DNA of 64,000 bases from Cellulomonas sp. JH27-2 (GTDB taxonomy: Bacteria; Actinomycetota; Actinomycetes; Actinomycetales; Cellulomonadaceae): assembly GCF_014837175.1 (NCBI RefSeq), contig NZ_JACYFR010000002.1, positions 434,001 to 498,000 on the forward strand, written 5' to 3'. Position 1 is the stretch's first letter; each line of letters starts with the position of its first letter. Of this stretch, positions 32,803 through 40,978 are shown in pieces. Made by a program: the position numbers and the translations under genes. The notes beneath the pieces are model-generated. The model worked only from the letters and a program-made list of their open reading frames with translations, was not told the origin of the DNA and searched no databases.

Positions 32803-34824
32803 ATGGCGAAGGCCACGATCGACGTCCAGGGCATGAGCCGCATCGTGACGGGCATCCAGAACGGGATCGAGACCCTCGACTCCGCGCGCACGTCGCTGCG
32901 CACCACCTTGGCGCACTACTACCTCGACACGTCGCGCACGGCCGCGCTCCAGGGCCCGGCGGACTGGGCGCGCGACGAGCTGCCGTCCCTGCGCCGCCGG
33001 CTCGCTCTCGCGGAGGCCCTGGAGGGGTCCAACCCCTCGTGGCCCACGGGGAAGGTCGAGCTCGACGACGTCACGGACATCACGTCGATGGACCCCGACA
33101 AGGCCGAGCAGGCCGGCAGGGAGGCGGCCGAGACGCTCAAGAAGGGCGACAAGCCTGACGACGAGCTCATCGCGCAGATCGCCGAGCTGCAGAACGACCC
33201 GTACTTCGCAGCCGGGTTCGCCGGTGCGCTGGACGCGGACGAGCTCGCGGACGTCGTGATCCGGTTGGGGTACCAGCGGACCAAGCAGGACGGTCAGCAC
33301 ACCCAGGACGAGATCGACGCGCAGAACGAGTGGTACGCGAGTCTCCTGAACGGGATGTCGACGACGGTCGCGACCGCGACCCGGAACACCGGGGACCTCG
33401 CGCTCCCGTCGGACTACGCGCAGGGATGGATGGACACCATCAAGGCCGAGGTCCCCACGTCGCCCTCCTACGACGGCGGCGACGGGCAGGTGGACCGAGC
33501 CAACGCGCTGACCGTGCTGCTGAACACCGGTCGTTACGGGGACGAGTTCCTGGGTGACATCGCCGAGCAGATGTACGACTACGAGCGTGAGGTCGGCGAC
33601 GAGCGCGGCAAGGTGTGGGGCCCGAAGGGCAGCGACCTCAGCAACCAGTACGGGGGTGTCTACGACGCCGACGGCGTCCGGTTCACCGATCCGATGACGG
33701 GCCTGATGAGCGCCCTCTCCCACAACCCGGGGGCCGCGGCGGACTTCTTCAACCCCGACGGTGGCGGAGCCCAGGCCACCGATCGTGCGAAGTACCTCAT
33801 CCAGGACCGGACGTGGTCTGCCGACGACTTCGACTCCATCGGAGCAGCGCTCGACGCTGCTGGCACGACCTACCACTCGGCGGACGCGTCGCTGTACCAG
33901 CAGGAGCAGTCGGCGTGGATCGCCTCGGCCACGGTCTACTACCTGGGCTCACGCGACGACGGCTGGCACGACAAGCGGATCGGTGACAGCGCCAAGGACA
34001 GCCTGGGCCATCTGCTGTCGTCCTACGTGGCGGACATCGACTCCGTGGCCGCCGGCACGGACGGCGACGGTCCCGGCACGTACGAAGACCATCCTGCTCC
34101 CTGGCAGACGGGCTTCCCGGTCGGTGCCGAGTTCGACGTCGATACCCTCAAGATCGTGCTGCGAGAGGTCATGACAGACACCGGCGCCGCGTCGCAGCTG
34201 GGTGCCGCGACCGCGGCCCTGAATGCGGACCGCATGAACTGGGCAGCGAAGGACTGGGGCGGCGAGGGCAACGACTACGCCTCGCTCTCCGCGGCCGCCC
34301 AGGGCAGTGCCGCACTCCAGGGCTTCATCCTGCAGAGCATGGGCGTGGGGCTGAGCGACGAGGCGGCCGAGGCCGACGAGCAGGCCCAGGCCTACATCGA
34401 CTTCGCGTCGGACGTCGTCGGGCTGATACCCACCGGAGGGACGTTCACGAGCTTCCTGGTCGACCAGGCAAAGGGCGCGGGCGAGGACTGGCTGTCGGAC
34501 GAGTTCACCGGCAACGAGTCGCGGGTGAAGAACGAGCAGCACTCGGTCCAGGAGGTCGCGTGGACCGACCAGCAGATCGCGATGGCGCAGGCTCTCGGCG
34601 AGGCGGGCAAGCTGCCGAAGGAGGCGATGACTGACCCTTCGGGCGCACCGTACCCATGGTTCGAGAGCGGAACGTTCGACGCCGAGAAGCTGAGCAACCC
34701 CGACGTGCGCAACGAGTTCATCCGGTGGTTGAAGAGCGGCGAGCTGGGCCAGACGCCGACGGTCCTCATTCCCCAGATGTCGTCGTCCTTCTCCGACGGC
34801 GTCCGGAAGGCGTCGGACGGATGA
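32803..34824 (+). CDS. Large T7SS-associated protein, candidate substrate
   Basis: A 673-residue, acidic, mostly helical protein without signal peptide or clear membrane segment. The first about 60 residues look like a WXG100-type coiled region; the centre contains YGGVYDADGVRFTDPMTGLM and SALSHNPGAAADFFNPDG. I recall this pattern from long actinobacterial proteins encoded near EccC-like ATPases (DUF6571-like), but could not verify it. A Gly-containing hydrophobic stretch near 540-555 may be amphipathic. AGGGAG precedes the ATG. Its stop overlaps the next lipoprotein gene (ATGA). No toxin motif is recognisable. Confidence 0.6.
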   Translation: MAKATIDVQGMSRIVTGIQNGIETLDSARTSLRTTLAHYYLDTSRTAALQGPADWARDELPSLRRRLALAEALEGSNPSWPTGKVELDDVTDITSMDPDKAEQAGREAAETLKKGDKPDDELIAQIAELQNDPYFAAGFAGALDADELADVVIRLGYQRTKQDGQHTQDEIDAQNEWYASLLNGMSTTVATATRNTGDLALPSDYAQGWMDTIKAEVPTSPSYDGGDGQVDRANALTVLLNTGRYGDEFLGDIAEQMYDYEREVGDERGKVWGPKGSDLSNQYGGVYDADGVRFTDPMTGLMSALSHNPGAAADFFNPDGGGAQATDRAKYLIQDRTWSADDFDSIGAALDAAGTTYHSADASLYQQEQSAWIASATVYYLGSRDDGWHDKRIGDSAKDSLGHLLSSYVADIDSVAAGTDGDGPGTYEDHPAPWQTGFPVGAEFDVDTLKIVLREVMTDTGAASQLGAATAALNADRMNWAAKDWGGEGNDYASLSAAAQGSAALQGFILQSMGVGLSDEAAEADEQAQAYIDFASDVVGLIPTGGTFTSFLVDQAKGAGEDWLSDEFTGNESRVKNEQHSVQEVAWTDQQIAMAQALGEAGKLPKEAMTDPSGAPYPWFESGTFDAEKLSNPDVRNEFIRWLKSGELGQTPTVLIPQMSSSFSDGVRKASDG

Positions 34825-35387
34825 GGACTCGAAGCGTCGCCGCCCTCGCCGCCCTCGTCGTCCTCGTCGGCGTGCTCGCAGCGTGCACGTCCTCCTCGCC
34901 GGACACCGCGCCGGTGCCCACGACCGCTTCGTCCCCGTACATCTGTTCCGGTGTGCAGGCACGGGGAATGACCCTCGCGCTCGGTGGTGACGTGACGCGG
35001 GAGGCGACCGACGGGCGGTGGGGGGCGGACTCCCAGTACTTCTCGTGCACGGTCGTGCGCAGCGGCGACGCCAAGGGTTCCGCACTGGTGACGTCGGTGC
35101 CGACGCAGACGTTCCCGGGTCCGGCAGACCAGGACGAGGCGATCGCGGCACTTGCGACGAGCTACGGGGGAGATGCGATCGAAGCGGACGCCGATGGCGC
35201 AGGTTACGTTCGTGAGGGCGACCACCCGGCTGCCGCGTGGATCTGCCACGGGATGACGACGCGCGTCGAGCTCCAGGGCGTGGACGTCGAGGGCCGCGAC
35301 GCGGCGACCGATGCGCGGTCCCTGCTGGTCTCGACGCTCCCATGGGCGTGCGGCTCGGAGCCTGCCCCGGGTGCCGACGACTCATGA
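34821..35387 (+). CDS. Lipoprotein, first of three related
   Basis: A 188-residue exported lipoprotein. The signal peptide MRTRSVAALAALVVLVGV ends in the lipobox LAAC. The mature part has conserved cysteines (in YICSGVQ, FSCTVV, WICHG and WACGSE), suggesting one or two disulphides. The Cys...ALG...Cys pattern is shared, loosely, with the two lipoproteins at 35446 and 36218. Its ATG overlaps the stop of the large candidate substrate gene (ATGA), tying it to the secretion locus. The function is unknown. Confidence 0.75.
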   Translation: MRTRSVAALAALVVLVGVLAACTSSSPDTAPVPTTASSPYICSGVQARGMTLALGGDVTREATDGRWGADSQYFSCTVVRSGDAKGSALVTSVPTQTFPGPADQDEAIAALATSYGGDAIEADADGAGYVREGDHPAAAWICHGMTTRVELQGVDVEGRDAATDARSLLVSTLPWACGSEPAPGADDS

Positions 35388-35445
35388 GGTGGACACTCCA
35401 GTCGCGACGTGTCGGTCGGCTGACACTCGGGAGAGGGTGCAGCTG

Positions 35446-36072
35446 ATGCGCAGGTGGACCCAGGTGGCGGTCGTCCTGGTGGTCGGTGCACCCGCCGGCT
35501 GGAGTGCCGCATGGAGCGGGCGAAGAGCGCGCGCCCTCGTTGCCACATGGGCTGCGGCGACGTTCCTTGCCGCAGGTTGCACGTCCACGACCGAGGAGGA
35601 GCCCATGCCCACCGTGATCCCGTCCAGCCCGGCCGCCGGTGCCGACCTCGTCTGCGGGATGGACCGCACGGACGTCGAGACCGCGATGGGGCTCGATGTC
35701 GGCCGGGTCGAGGGAGACCTGAGCAGCGAGTCCGCCGACGGCACCCGCACCTGCGAGGTGTGGCCCACCGACACAAAGCTCATCGACGGCGCGATGCTCG
35801 TCGTCAAGGTGCTGCCGGCCTCGTCGGACGAGGGAATGGAGTACCGCTCCGAGCTCGACGGCACGGCCACCGGGGTGATCGCGCCCGACGTCCGCTACGA
35901 CGGCCTCGACGGCGGCGGTTGGACTGGCGCGGTGGGGGCGAGCTCAGTCGTGTTCTTCGGCGGCGATGTCGTGGCGCTCACGAGCATGTGGAAGGGCGAC
36001 GGGCGCGACCCGCGCGTCGATCTTCCCGCTCTCTCGCAGCAGGTGGCCGCGTCGGAGGGCCTCGCGGGATGA
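35446..36072 (+). CDS. Lipoprotein, second of three related
   Basis: A 208-residue protein. The N-terminus is unusually long and broken: a first hydrophobic stretch, an Arg-rich patch (SGRRARALV), then WAAATFLAAGC as the likely lipobox. No better in-frame start is visible; GGGAGAGGG precedes this ATG. The mature part contains CGMDRTDVETAMGLDVGRV and RTCEVWPTD, closely matching the lipoprotein at 36218. The pair is a tandem duplication. The stop overlaps the following microprotein (ATGA). Confidence 0.7.
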   Translation: MRRWTQVAVVLVVGAPAGWSAAWSGRRARALVATWAAATFLAAGCTSTTEEEPMPTVIPSSPAAGADLVCGMDRTDVETAMGLDVGRVEGDLSSESADGTRTCEVWPTDTKLIDGAMLVVKVLPASSDEGMEYRSELDGTATGVIAPDVRYDGLDGGGWTGAVGASSVVFFGGDVVALTSMWKGDGRDPRVDLPALSQQVAASEGLAG

Positions 36073-36221
36073 GTCGTCCGGCGGCTCGGCTCGTCTACGA
36101 CGTGCACGTCGAGCAGAACGGCACGCGCCTCGACCTCGACGGTCTCCCGACGACGTTCGCGAGCCCGTGGTCGAGCGTCGCGATCCCGGTCGCCGAGGTG
36201 CCGTTGGTGGTGTCGCCGTGA
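36069..36221 (+). CDS. 50-residue microprotein coupled to both lipoprotein neighbours
   Basis: A short open frame from ATG 36069 (overlapping the upstream stop as ATGA) to TGA 36219-36221 (overlapping the next start as GTGA). The product begins MSRPAARLVYDVHVEQNGTR and has neither signal peptide nor membrane helix. Perfect coupling on both sides argues that it is translated. It could be a genuine small partner, or the remnant of a longer gene left by the lipoprotein duplication. I do not recognise it. Confidence 0.5.
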   Translation: MSRPAARLVYDVHVEQNGTRLDLDGLPTTFASPWSSVAIPVAEVPLVVSP

Positions 36222-36856
36222 GCCGGTTCGTCGCGGCCGTGCGCGCCGGCGGCGCGGGTCTGCTGGCCGCAGTGCTCCTGTCGTCGTGCACGTCGGGTTC
36301 CCCGGACGGCCCGCTGCCGACCGAGGCGAGCGGCGGCGACGTCGTGTGCGGCATGGCGACGAAGGACGTCCAGACCGCGACGGGGCTCGACGTCGGTCGC
36401 GTGGTCGGCGACCTGAGCGACGTGGTCGACGACGACGGGACGCGCGTGTGCGAGGTGTGGCCCGCCGACCAGGGCGTGGTGGACGGTGCGATCGTCCTCG
36501 TCCAGACGGTACCGACGGCGTCGGCGGCGGGCGCCGCCCTGCGGGAGGAGGTCGACGCGGCGGGCCCGAGCGACGACCCGCCCGACGAGACGTTCGAGGG
36601 ACTCGATGCCGCCGGCTGGCTCGGTAGTGCGGCCGACGACGAACCTGGTACGACGCGCACCGAAACGCCCGCACCGACGTCGACCACGAGGGCGACCGCG
36701 GATTCGTCGGCGCGATCGGCCGGCGGCACGGTGGTGCTCGTCTCCGGCCAGACCGCGATCAAGGTCACGACCGCCGTCGGCGCGGCGGGCCGCGACACGC
36801 TGGACGATGCGCTCGCACTGGCGCAGCAGGTCGCGAGCACGCCCACGGACTCCTGA
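36218..36856 (+). CDS. Lipoprotein, third of three related
   Basis: A 212-residue lipoprotein with signal peptide and lipobox LLSSC. The mature domain has CGMATKDVQTATGLDVGRV and VCEVWPADQ, paralogous to the lipoprotein at 35446 over its whole N-terminal half; between about residues 145 and 170 it carries an extra Thr/Pro/Ala-rich insert. The GTG start overlaps the microprotein stop. It is the last gene before the SOS-controlled radical SAM gene. Confidence 0.75.
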   Translation: MSRFVAAVRAGGAGLLAAVLLSSCTSGSPDGPLPTEASGGDVVCGMATKDVQTATGLDVGRVVGDLSDVVDDDGTRVCEVWPADQGVVDGAIVLVQTVPTASAAGAALREEVDAAGPSDDPPDETFEGLDAAGWLGSAADDEPGTTRTETPAPTSTTRATADSSARSAGGTVVLVSGQTAIKVTTAVGAAGRDTLDDALALAQQVASTPTDS

Positions 36857-36866
36857 ACGTCGGTCG

Positions 36867-36898
36867 TTGACTTCCGTTCGAACGTGTGTTCGTATCAT
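36867..36898 (+). promoter_or_regulatory. SOS promoter of the radical SAM gene (LexA operator 36879-36892)
   Basis: A -35 box TTGACT (36867-36872) and a -10 box TATCAT (36893-36898) flank a perfect actinobacterial LexA box, CGAACGTGTGTTCG, at 36879-36892. The 20-bp spacer is longer than ideal. LexA bound here would sit between the two boxes and block RNA polymerase. The GTG start is only 3 nt after the -10 box, so transcription probably begins at or near the start codon. Confidence 0.85.
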
Positions 36899-36901
36899 CG
36901 G

Positions 36902-37984
36902 GTGCGATGGGACACGCAGAAGGACGACGACGCGGCGACGCTGCCCGGTCTCGGCATGCGCGGGCTGGTCCGCAGCGTCCGCACCCCCGAGTTCGCCGGG
37001 ATCACGTTCCACGAGGTGATCGCCCGCAGCGCGCTGAACAAGGTGCCCGCCGCCTCGGCGATGCCGTTCCGCTGGACCGTGAACCCGTTCCGGGGCTGCA
37101 CGCACGCGTGCGTCTACTGCTTCGCGCGGCCCACCCACGAGTACCTGGACCTCGACGCCGGACGCGACTTCGAGACGCAGGTCGTCGTCAAGACCAACGT
37201 CGTCGACGTGCTGCGGGCCGAGGTCGCGCGGCCGTCGTGGGACCGCGACACGGTCGCGCTGGGCACCAACACCGACCCCTACCAGCGCGCGGAGGGCCGG
37301 TACGCCTTCATGCCCGGGATCATCCGCGTGCTGGTCGAGGCCCGCACGCCGCTGTCGATCCTCACCAAGGGCACCCTGCTCCGCCGGGTCCTGGCGCTGC
37401 TCGCCGAGGCGTCGGAGCACGTGCCCGTCGGGATCGGAGTGTCGGTCGCGGTCGGCGACGAGGCGCTGCAGCAGGCGCTCGAACCGGGGACGCCGACGCC
37501 GCGGGCACGGCTGGACCTCATCCGAGCCGTCCGCGAGGCAGGCCTGCCGTGCGGTGTCATGGTCGCGCCGGTGCTGCCGTGGCTCACCGACGGTCGTGAC
37601 GAGCTGGACGCCCTGCTCGCGCAGCTCGCCGAGGCCGGCGCGACGGGTGTGACCGTCCTGCCTCTGCACCTGCGCGGCCCGGTCAAGCCGTTGTTCCTCG
37701 ACTGGCTCGCGACGCACCGGCCCGACCTGGTCGCTCGCTACCGGTCGCTGTACGGCGACGGGGCCTACGCGCCGCGGGAGTACGTGCGCTGGCTCGACGA
37801 GCGCGTGGGACCGCTCGTCCGCAAGCACGGGCTGGGACGCGGCGGCGGGCACCGCACAACGTCGTCCGGCCCCGACGAGGAGGGGGCGTACCCGCGGGGC
37901 AGCATGCCGCGCACGAGCACGCCGCAGCCGCAGGCAGGGCATCAGCCCACCGCACCACCGATCCTGCAGCCCGCACTGTTCTGA
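36902..37984 (+). CDS. Radical SAM protein, Rv2578c type
   Basis: A 360-residue radical S-adenosylmethionine protein. The [4Fe-4S] cluster motif CTHACVYCFARPTHEY (Cys-x3-Cys-x2-Cys) is at about residues 66-81; ALGTNTDPYQRAEGRY and GVTVLPLHLRG follow. It matches, from memory, Mycobacterium tuberculosis Rv2578c nearly end to end, including the N-terminal V/MRW start, which supports the GTG at 36902. Rv2578c is in the mycobacterial LexA regulon, and this gene has a perfect LexA box, so a DNA-damage role is likely. The spore photoproduct lyase-like family resemblance does not fix the reaction. Confidence 0.9.
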   Translation: MRWDTQKDDDAATLPGLGMRGLVRSVRTPEFAGITFHEVIARSALNKVPAASAMPFRWTVNPFRGCTHACVYCFARPTHEYLDLDAGRDFETQVVVKTNVVDVLRAEVARPSWDRDTVALGTNTDPYQRAEGRYAFMPGIIRVLVEARTPLSILTKGTLLRRVLALLAEASEHVPVGIGVSVAVGDEALQQALEPGTPTPRARLDLIRAVREAGLPCGVMVAPVLPWLTDGRDELDALLAQLAEAGATGVTVLPLHLRGPVKPLFLDWLATHRPDLVARYRSLYGDGAYAPREYVRWLDERVGPLVRKHGLGRGGGHRTTSSGPDEEGAYPRGSMPRTSTPQPQAGHQPTAPPILQPALF

Positions 37985-38037
37985 ATCCCGGTCGGAGCCG
38001 GCTCGAGCCTGCGCGTGCGGCCGGAGCACGACGCTTC

Positions 38038-38043
38038 TACGGT
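38038..38043 (+). promoter_or_regulatory. Candidate -10 box of the hypothetical gene at 38050 (leaderless)
   Basis: TACGGT followed by 6 nt (GACCGC) and the ATG at 38050. No Shine-Dalgarno is present, fitting a leaderless transcript. Confidence 0.5.
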
Positions 38044-38049
38044 GACCGC

Positions 38050-38721
38050 ATGGTGCCCGGGCGGGAGGCGACGACGTGGCGGTTCGACGGCCACATCGCC
38101 GGCGTGGGCACCGCGCAGGGCACCCGCCTGGTGGTAGGGCGGTGGCGGACGAGCCCGTGGGGCTCGTTCAGCGACGTCATGGTCGAGCACCCCGACGGGA
38201 CGCGCCTGCTGCTCGCGCCCGACCAGCGCGTCGCCGACGAGGTCGCGGCGACGTACGTGTTCGACGCGGTGCACGTGGTGCCCGTCGTCGTCGGTGCGGA
38301 CCGGTCGAGCCGCACGTGGCGCATCCTGGCCGGCCCGCTGGAGGCGACCCTCCACATCGGGGCGCGCACGTCCGTCGGGCACGCGTTGCGCCTGGTCCCG
38401 GGCGCGCTTGCGGGCCGTCCGGCGACTGCCGCCGCGCTGGACCCGGTCGCGCGGGTCGTCCTGCCCGGCGTGCGCACCGTGGGTTCGGCGTCGGGCGGAC
38501 GCACCGAGTGGTACGCCGCGCGGGATCAGCACGCCGTCACCGCCGTCGAGGCGCGCTGGGGCGACGACGACCTGGGCGAGCTTCGCGACGTGGACCCGCC
38601 CACCCGGTTCGGCTTCTCGTCGACACCTCGGCGCCCCGCCGTCACCCGGATCACGACGACCGTCGCGACGGGCGGCACCGCCGGCCGCACCACGACAGCC
38701 CCCGCGCGCCCGGGGCACTAG
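38050..38721 (+). CDS. Conserved hypothetical protein
   Basis: A 223-residue soluble protein. I do not recognise a named domain. It begins with a beta-rich region ([40 protein letters not shown]) that recalls phenotypically uncharacterised actinobacterial proteins; its C-terminal 30 residues are Thr/Gly/Arg-rich and likely disordered. The gene has its own leaderless promoter and lies between the radical SAM gene and aspS. Codon use is like its neighbours. No function is proposed. Confidence 0.7.
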   Translation: MVPGREATTWRFDGHIAGVGTAQGTRLVVGRWRTSPWGSFSDVMVEHPDGTRLLLAPDQRVADEVAATYVFDAVHVVPVVVGADRSSRTWRILAGPLEATLHIGARTSVGHALRLVPGALAGRPATAAALDPVARVVLPGVRTVGSASGGRTEWYAARDQHAVTAVEARWGDDDLGELRDVDPPTRFGFSSTPRRPAVTRITTTVATGGTAGRTTTAPARPGH

Positions 38722-38724
38722 GAT
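38719..38724 (+). promoter_or_regulatory. Candidate -10 box of aspS
   Basis: TAGGAT begins within the stop codon of the upstream gene (38719-38721) and lies about 50 bases before the aspS start, which has its own GAAGGA ribosome binding site. No clear -35 box. Confidence 0.4.
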
Positions 38725-38774
38725 CGACGGGCGCCCCGGCGCAACCAACCCGACCCCGGATCGAAGGACGCACT

Positions 38775-40547
38775 GTGCTCCGCACCCACACCGCCGGCTC
38801 GCTGCGAGCCGAGGACATCGGCTCCACCGTCACCCTCACGGGCTGGGTGGATCGTCGTCGGGATCACGGTGGCGTGGCGTTCGTCGACCTGCGGGACGCG
38901 TCGGGCATCGCCCAGGTCGTCGTCCGCGACGAGGCCGTCGCGCACGGCCTGCGCGCGGAGTACGTGCTGCAGGTGACGGGTGAGGTCGGTCGTCGGCCCG
39001 AGGGCAACGAGAACGCGAACCTCGCGACGGGCGAGGTGGAGGTCGTCGCGACCGACGTCGTGGTGCTCAACGAGGCCGCCCCGCTGCCGTTCCAGGTGTC
39101 GAGCTCGCTCGACGAGCCGGTCGGCGAGGAGGCCCGCCTCAAGCACCGCTACCTCGACCTTCGTCGGCCCGCGCCCGCCCGCGCTTTGCGCCTGCGCGCC
39201 AAGGCCAACGCCGCGGCGCGTGCCGTGCTGGACGCGCAGGACTTCGTCGAGATCGAGACGCCGACCCTGACACGCAGCACCCCCGAGGGCGCGCGCGACT
39301 TCCTGGTGCCCGCCCGGCTGGCGCCGGGAAGCTGGTACGCCCTGCCGCAGTCGCCGCAGCTGTTCAAGCAGCTGCTCATGGTGGCCGGCATGGAGCGCTA
39401 CTACCAGATCGCGCGCTGCTACCGCGACGAGGACTTCCGCGCCGACCGCCAGCCGGAGTTCACGCAGCTGGACGTCGAGATGAGCTTCGTCGAGCAGGAC
39501 GACGTGATCGCGCTCGGCGAGCAGATCCTCGTCGCGCTCTGGAAGCTGATCGACGTCGAGATCCCGACGCCGATCCGTCGCATGACGTTCCACGAGGCGA
39601 TGGCGAAGTACGGCTCCGACAAGCCGGACCTGCGCTTCGGCCTGGAGCTCGTCGAGCTGACCGAGTACTTCAAGGACACGACGTTCCGCGTGTTCCAGGC
39701 GCCGTACGTCGGGGCCGTCGTCCAGCCGGGCGGGGCGAGCACGCCGCGCCGCGGGTTCGACGCCTGGCAGGAGTGGGCCAAGCAGCGCGGCGCCAAGGGC
39801 CTGGCGTACGTGACGGTCGGCGAGGACGGCGAGCTGGGCGGCCCGGTCGCCAAGAACATCACGGACGACGAGCGCGCCGGGCTGGTCGCTGCCACGGGCG
39901 CCAACCCGGGCGACGCGATCTTCTTCGCGGCCGGTTCGGTGAACGACGCACGCGGTCTGCTCGGCGCCGCCCGCCTCGAGATCGGTCGCCGAGGCGGCCT
40001 GATCGACGAGAGCGAGTGGTCGTTCGTGTGGGTCGTCGACGCGCCGCTGTTCAAGCCCACGGGCGAGGACGACGACGTGGCGGTGGGCGGCGGCGCCTGG
40101 ACGGCCGTGCACCACGCGTTCACGTCACCCACGCCCGAGTGGATCGACACGTTCGAGGAGAACCCGGGCGAGGCGCTGGCCTACGCGTACGACATCGTCT
40201 GCAACGGCAACGAGATCGGCGGCGGGTCCATCCGTATCCACCGCCGCGACGTGCAGGAGCGCGTGTTCGAGATCATGGGGATCGGCCCGGAGGCCGCGCA
40301 GGAGAAGTTCGGCTTCCTGCTCGACGCCTTCCAGTTCGGCGCGCCGCCGCACGGCGGGATCGCGTTCGGCTGGGACCGCATCGTCGCGCTGCTCACGGGC
40401 GCGGAGTCCATCCGCGACGTCATCGCGTTCCCGAAGTCGGGCGGCGGCTACGACCCGCTGACCCAGGCTCCCGCGCCCATCACGCCGGAGCAGCGCCGCG
40501 AGGCCGGCGTCGACTTCAAGCCGAAGGCCCCTGCCGACAAGGCGTGA
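38775..40547 (+). CDS. aspS: Aspartyl-tRNA synthetase
   Basis: A 590-residue bacterial-type class II enzyme charging tRNA-Asp. The N-terminal OB-fold anticodon domain ([20 protein letters not shown]) is followed by class II motif 1 ([20 protein letters not shown]), motif 2 ([19 protein letters not shown]), the bacterial GAD insertion (about 300-420) and motif 3 ([13 protein letters not shown]). Length matches the family. As most actinobacteria lack AsnRS, it may also charge tRNA-Asn, but that cannot be told here. GTG start with GAAGGA upstream. Confidence 0.95.
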   Translation: MLRTHTAGSLRAEDIGSTVTLTGWVDRRRDHGGVAFVDLRDASGIAQVVVRDEAVAHGLRAEYVLQVTGEVGRRPEGNENANLATGEVEVVATDVVVLNEAAPLPFQVSSSLDEPVGEEARLKHRYLDLRRPAPARALRLRAKANAAARAVLDAQDFVEIETPTLTRSTPEGARDFLVPARLAPGSWYALPQSPQLFKQLLMVAGMERYYQIARCYRDEDFRADRQPEFTQLDVEMSFVEQDDVIALGEQILVALWKLIDVEIPTPIRRMTFHEAMAKYGSDKPDLRFGLELVELTEYFKDTTFRVFQAPYVGAVVQPGGASTPRRGFDAWQEWAKQRGAKGLAYVTVGEDGELGGPVAKNITDDERAGLVAATGANPGDAIFFAAGSVNDARGLLGAARLEIGRRGGLIDESEWSFVWVVDAPLFKPTGEDDDVAVGGGAWTAVHHAFTSPTPEWIDTFEENPGEALAYAYDIVCNGNEIGGGSIRIHRRDVQERVFEIMGIGPEAAQEKFGFLLDAFQFGAPPHGGIAFGWDRIVALLTGAESIRDVIAFPKSGGGYDPLTQAPAPITPEQRREAGVDFKPKAPADKA

Positions 40548-40548
40548 A

Positions 40549-40609
40549 TCAGCTGGTCGGGCCTGGATCAGTCGGTCGCAACCGACTGATCCAGGCCGGG
40601 ACCGACTGA
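40549..40609. terminator. Strong bidirectional hairpin between aspS and the small membrane genes
   Basis: The core is a perfect 17-bp stem (40560-40576 with 40581-40597) and a 4-nt CGCA loop. Outside it, TCAGCTGGTC (40549-40558) can pair with GACCGACTGA (40600-40609) apart from one mismatch and one wobble, extending the structure to about 60 bases. It begins 2 bases after the aspS stop, with the end of a minus-strand gene 18 bases beyond, so it can serve both convergent units. There is no T tract. Confidence 0.75.
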
Positions 40610-40626
40610 CCTACGGGACCGAGTCC

Positions 40627-40971
40627 TCACCAGCGGGTCGGCGGCCTCGACGCGCCGCTGAGCCCAGCGTGGCGCTGTTCGGCGACCGGATCGCGAACCG
40701 GGGGCGCATGTGTCGGCTCGTCACGAGCCCACCGCCAGAGGTCGCCCAGATAGCGCACCCACGCGGCCGGCTCGAGCGGGTCAAGCAGCGGCGGCAACCA
40801 GCGCGGCAGGATCCAGAAGGCGACGCCGAGCGCGATGATCACGATCGGTGCGAACCCGCCGGCGACAGAGAAGATCGTCAGGACCGCCAGCCCGAGCGAC
40901 GCGACGATCAGTGCGGTAGCTCCGTAGGCCACAGCGAGGCGCACGCCTCGGGGCGCGCTCGGTCTCGTCAT
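40627..40971 (-). CDS. Small two-helix membrane protein ending in PPTRW
   Basis: A 114-residue protein with two adjacent membrane segments (about 12-35 and 38-58), then a cytoplasmic tail with WARDEPTHAPPVRDPVAEQR and the end PPTRW. It is the second gene of a two-gene minus-strand unit, 7 bases after the gene at 40979-41290, which ends in the same five residues. No family is recognised. Confidence 0.6.
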   Translation of the reverse strand: MTRPSAPRGVRLAVAYGATALIVASLGLAVLTIFSVAGGFAPIVIIALGVAFWILPRWLPPLLDPLEPAAWVRYLGDLWRWARDEPTHAPPVRDPVAEQRHAGLSGASRPPTRW

Positions 40972-40978
40972 CGCCGCC

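Noticed and set aside
27448..36856. A complete ESX (type VII) cluster
   Set aside because: Only WXG100 proteins and an EccC/EssC-type ATPase are seen; no EccB, EccD, EccE or mycosin gene is present, so calling it a full ESX system would overstate the evidence.
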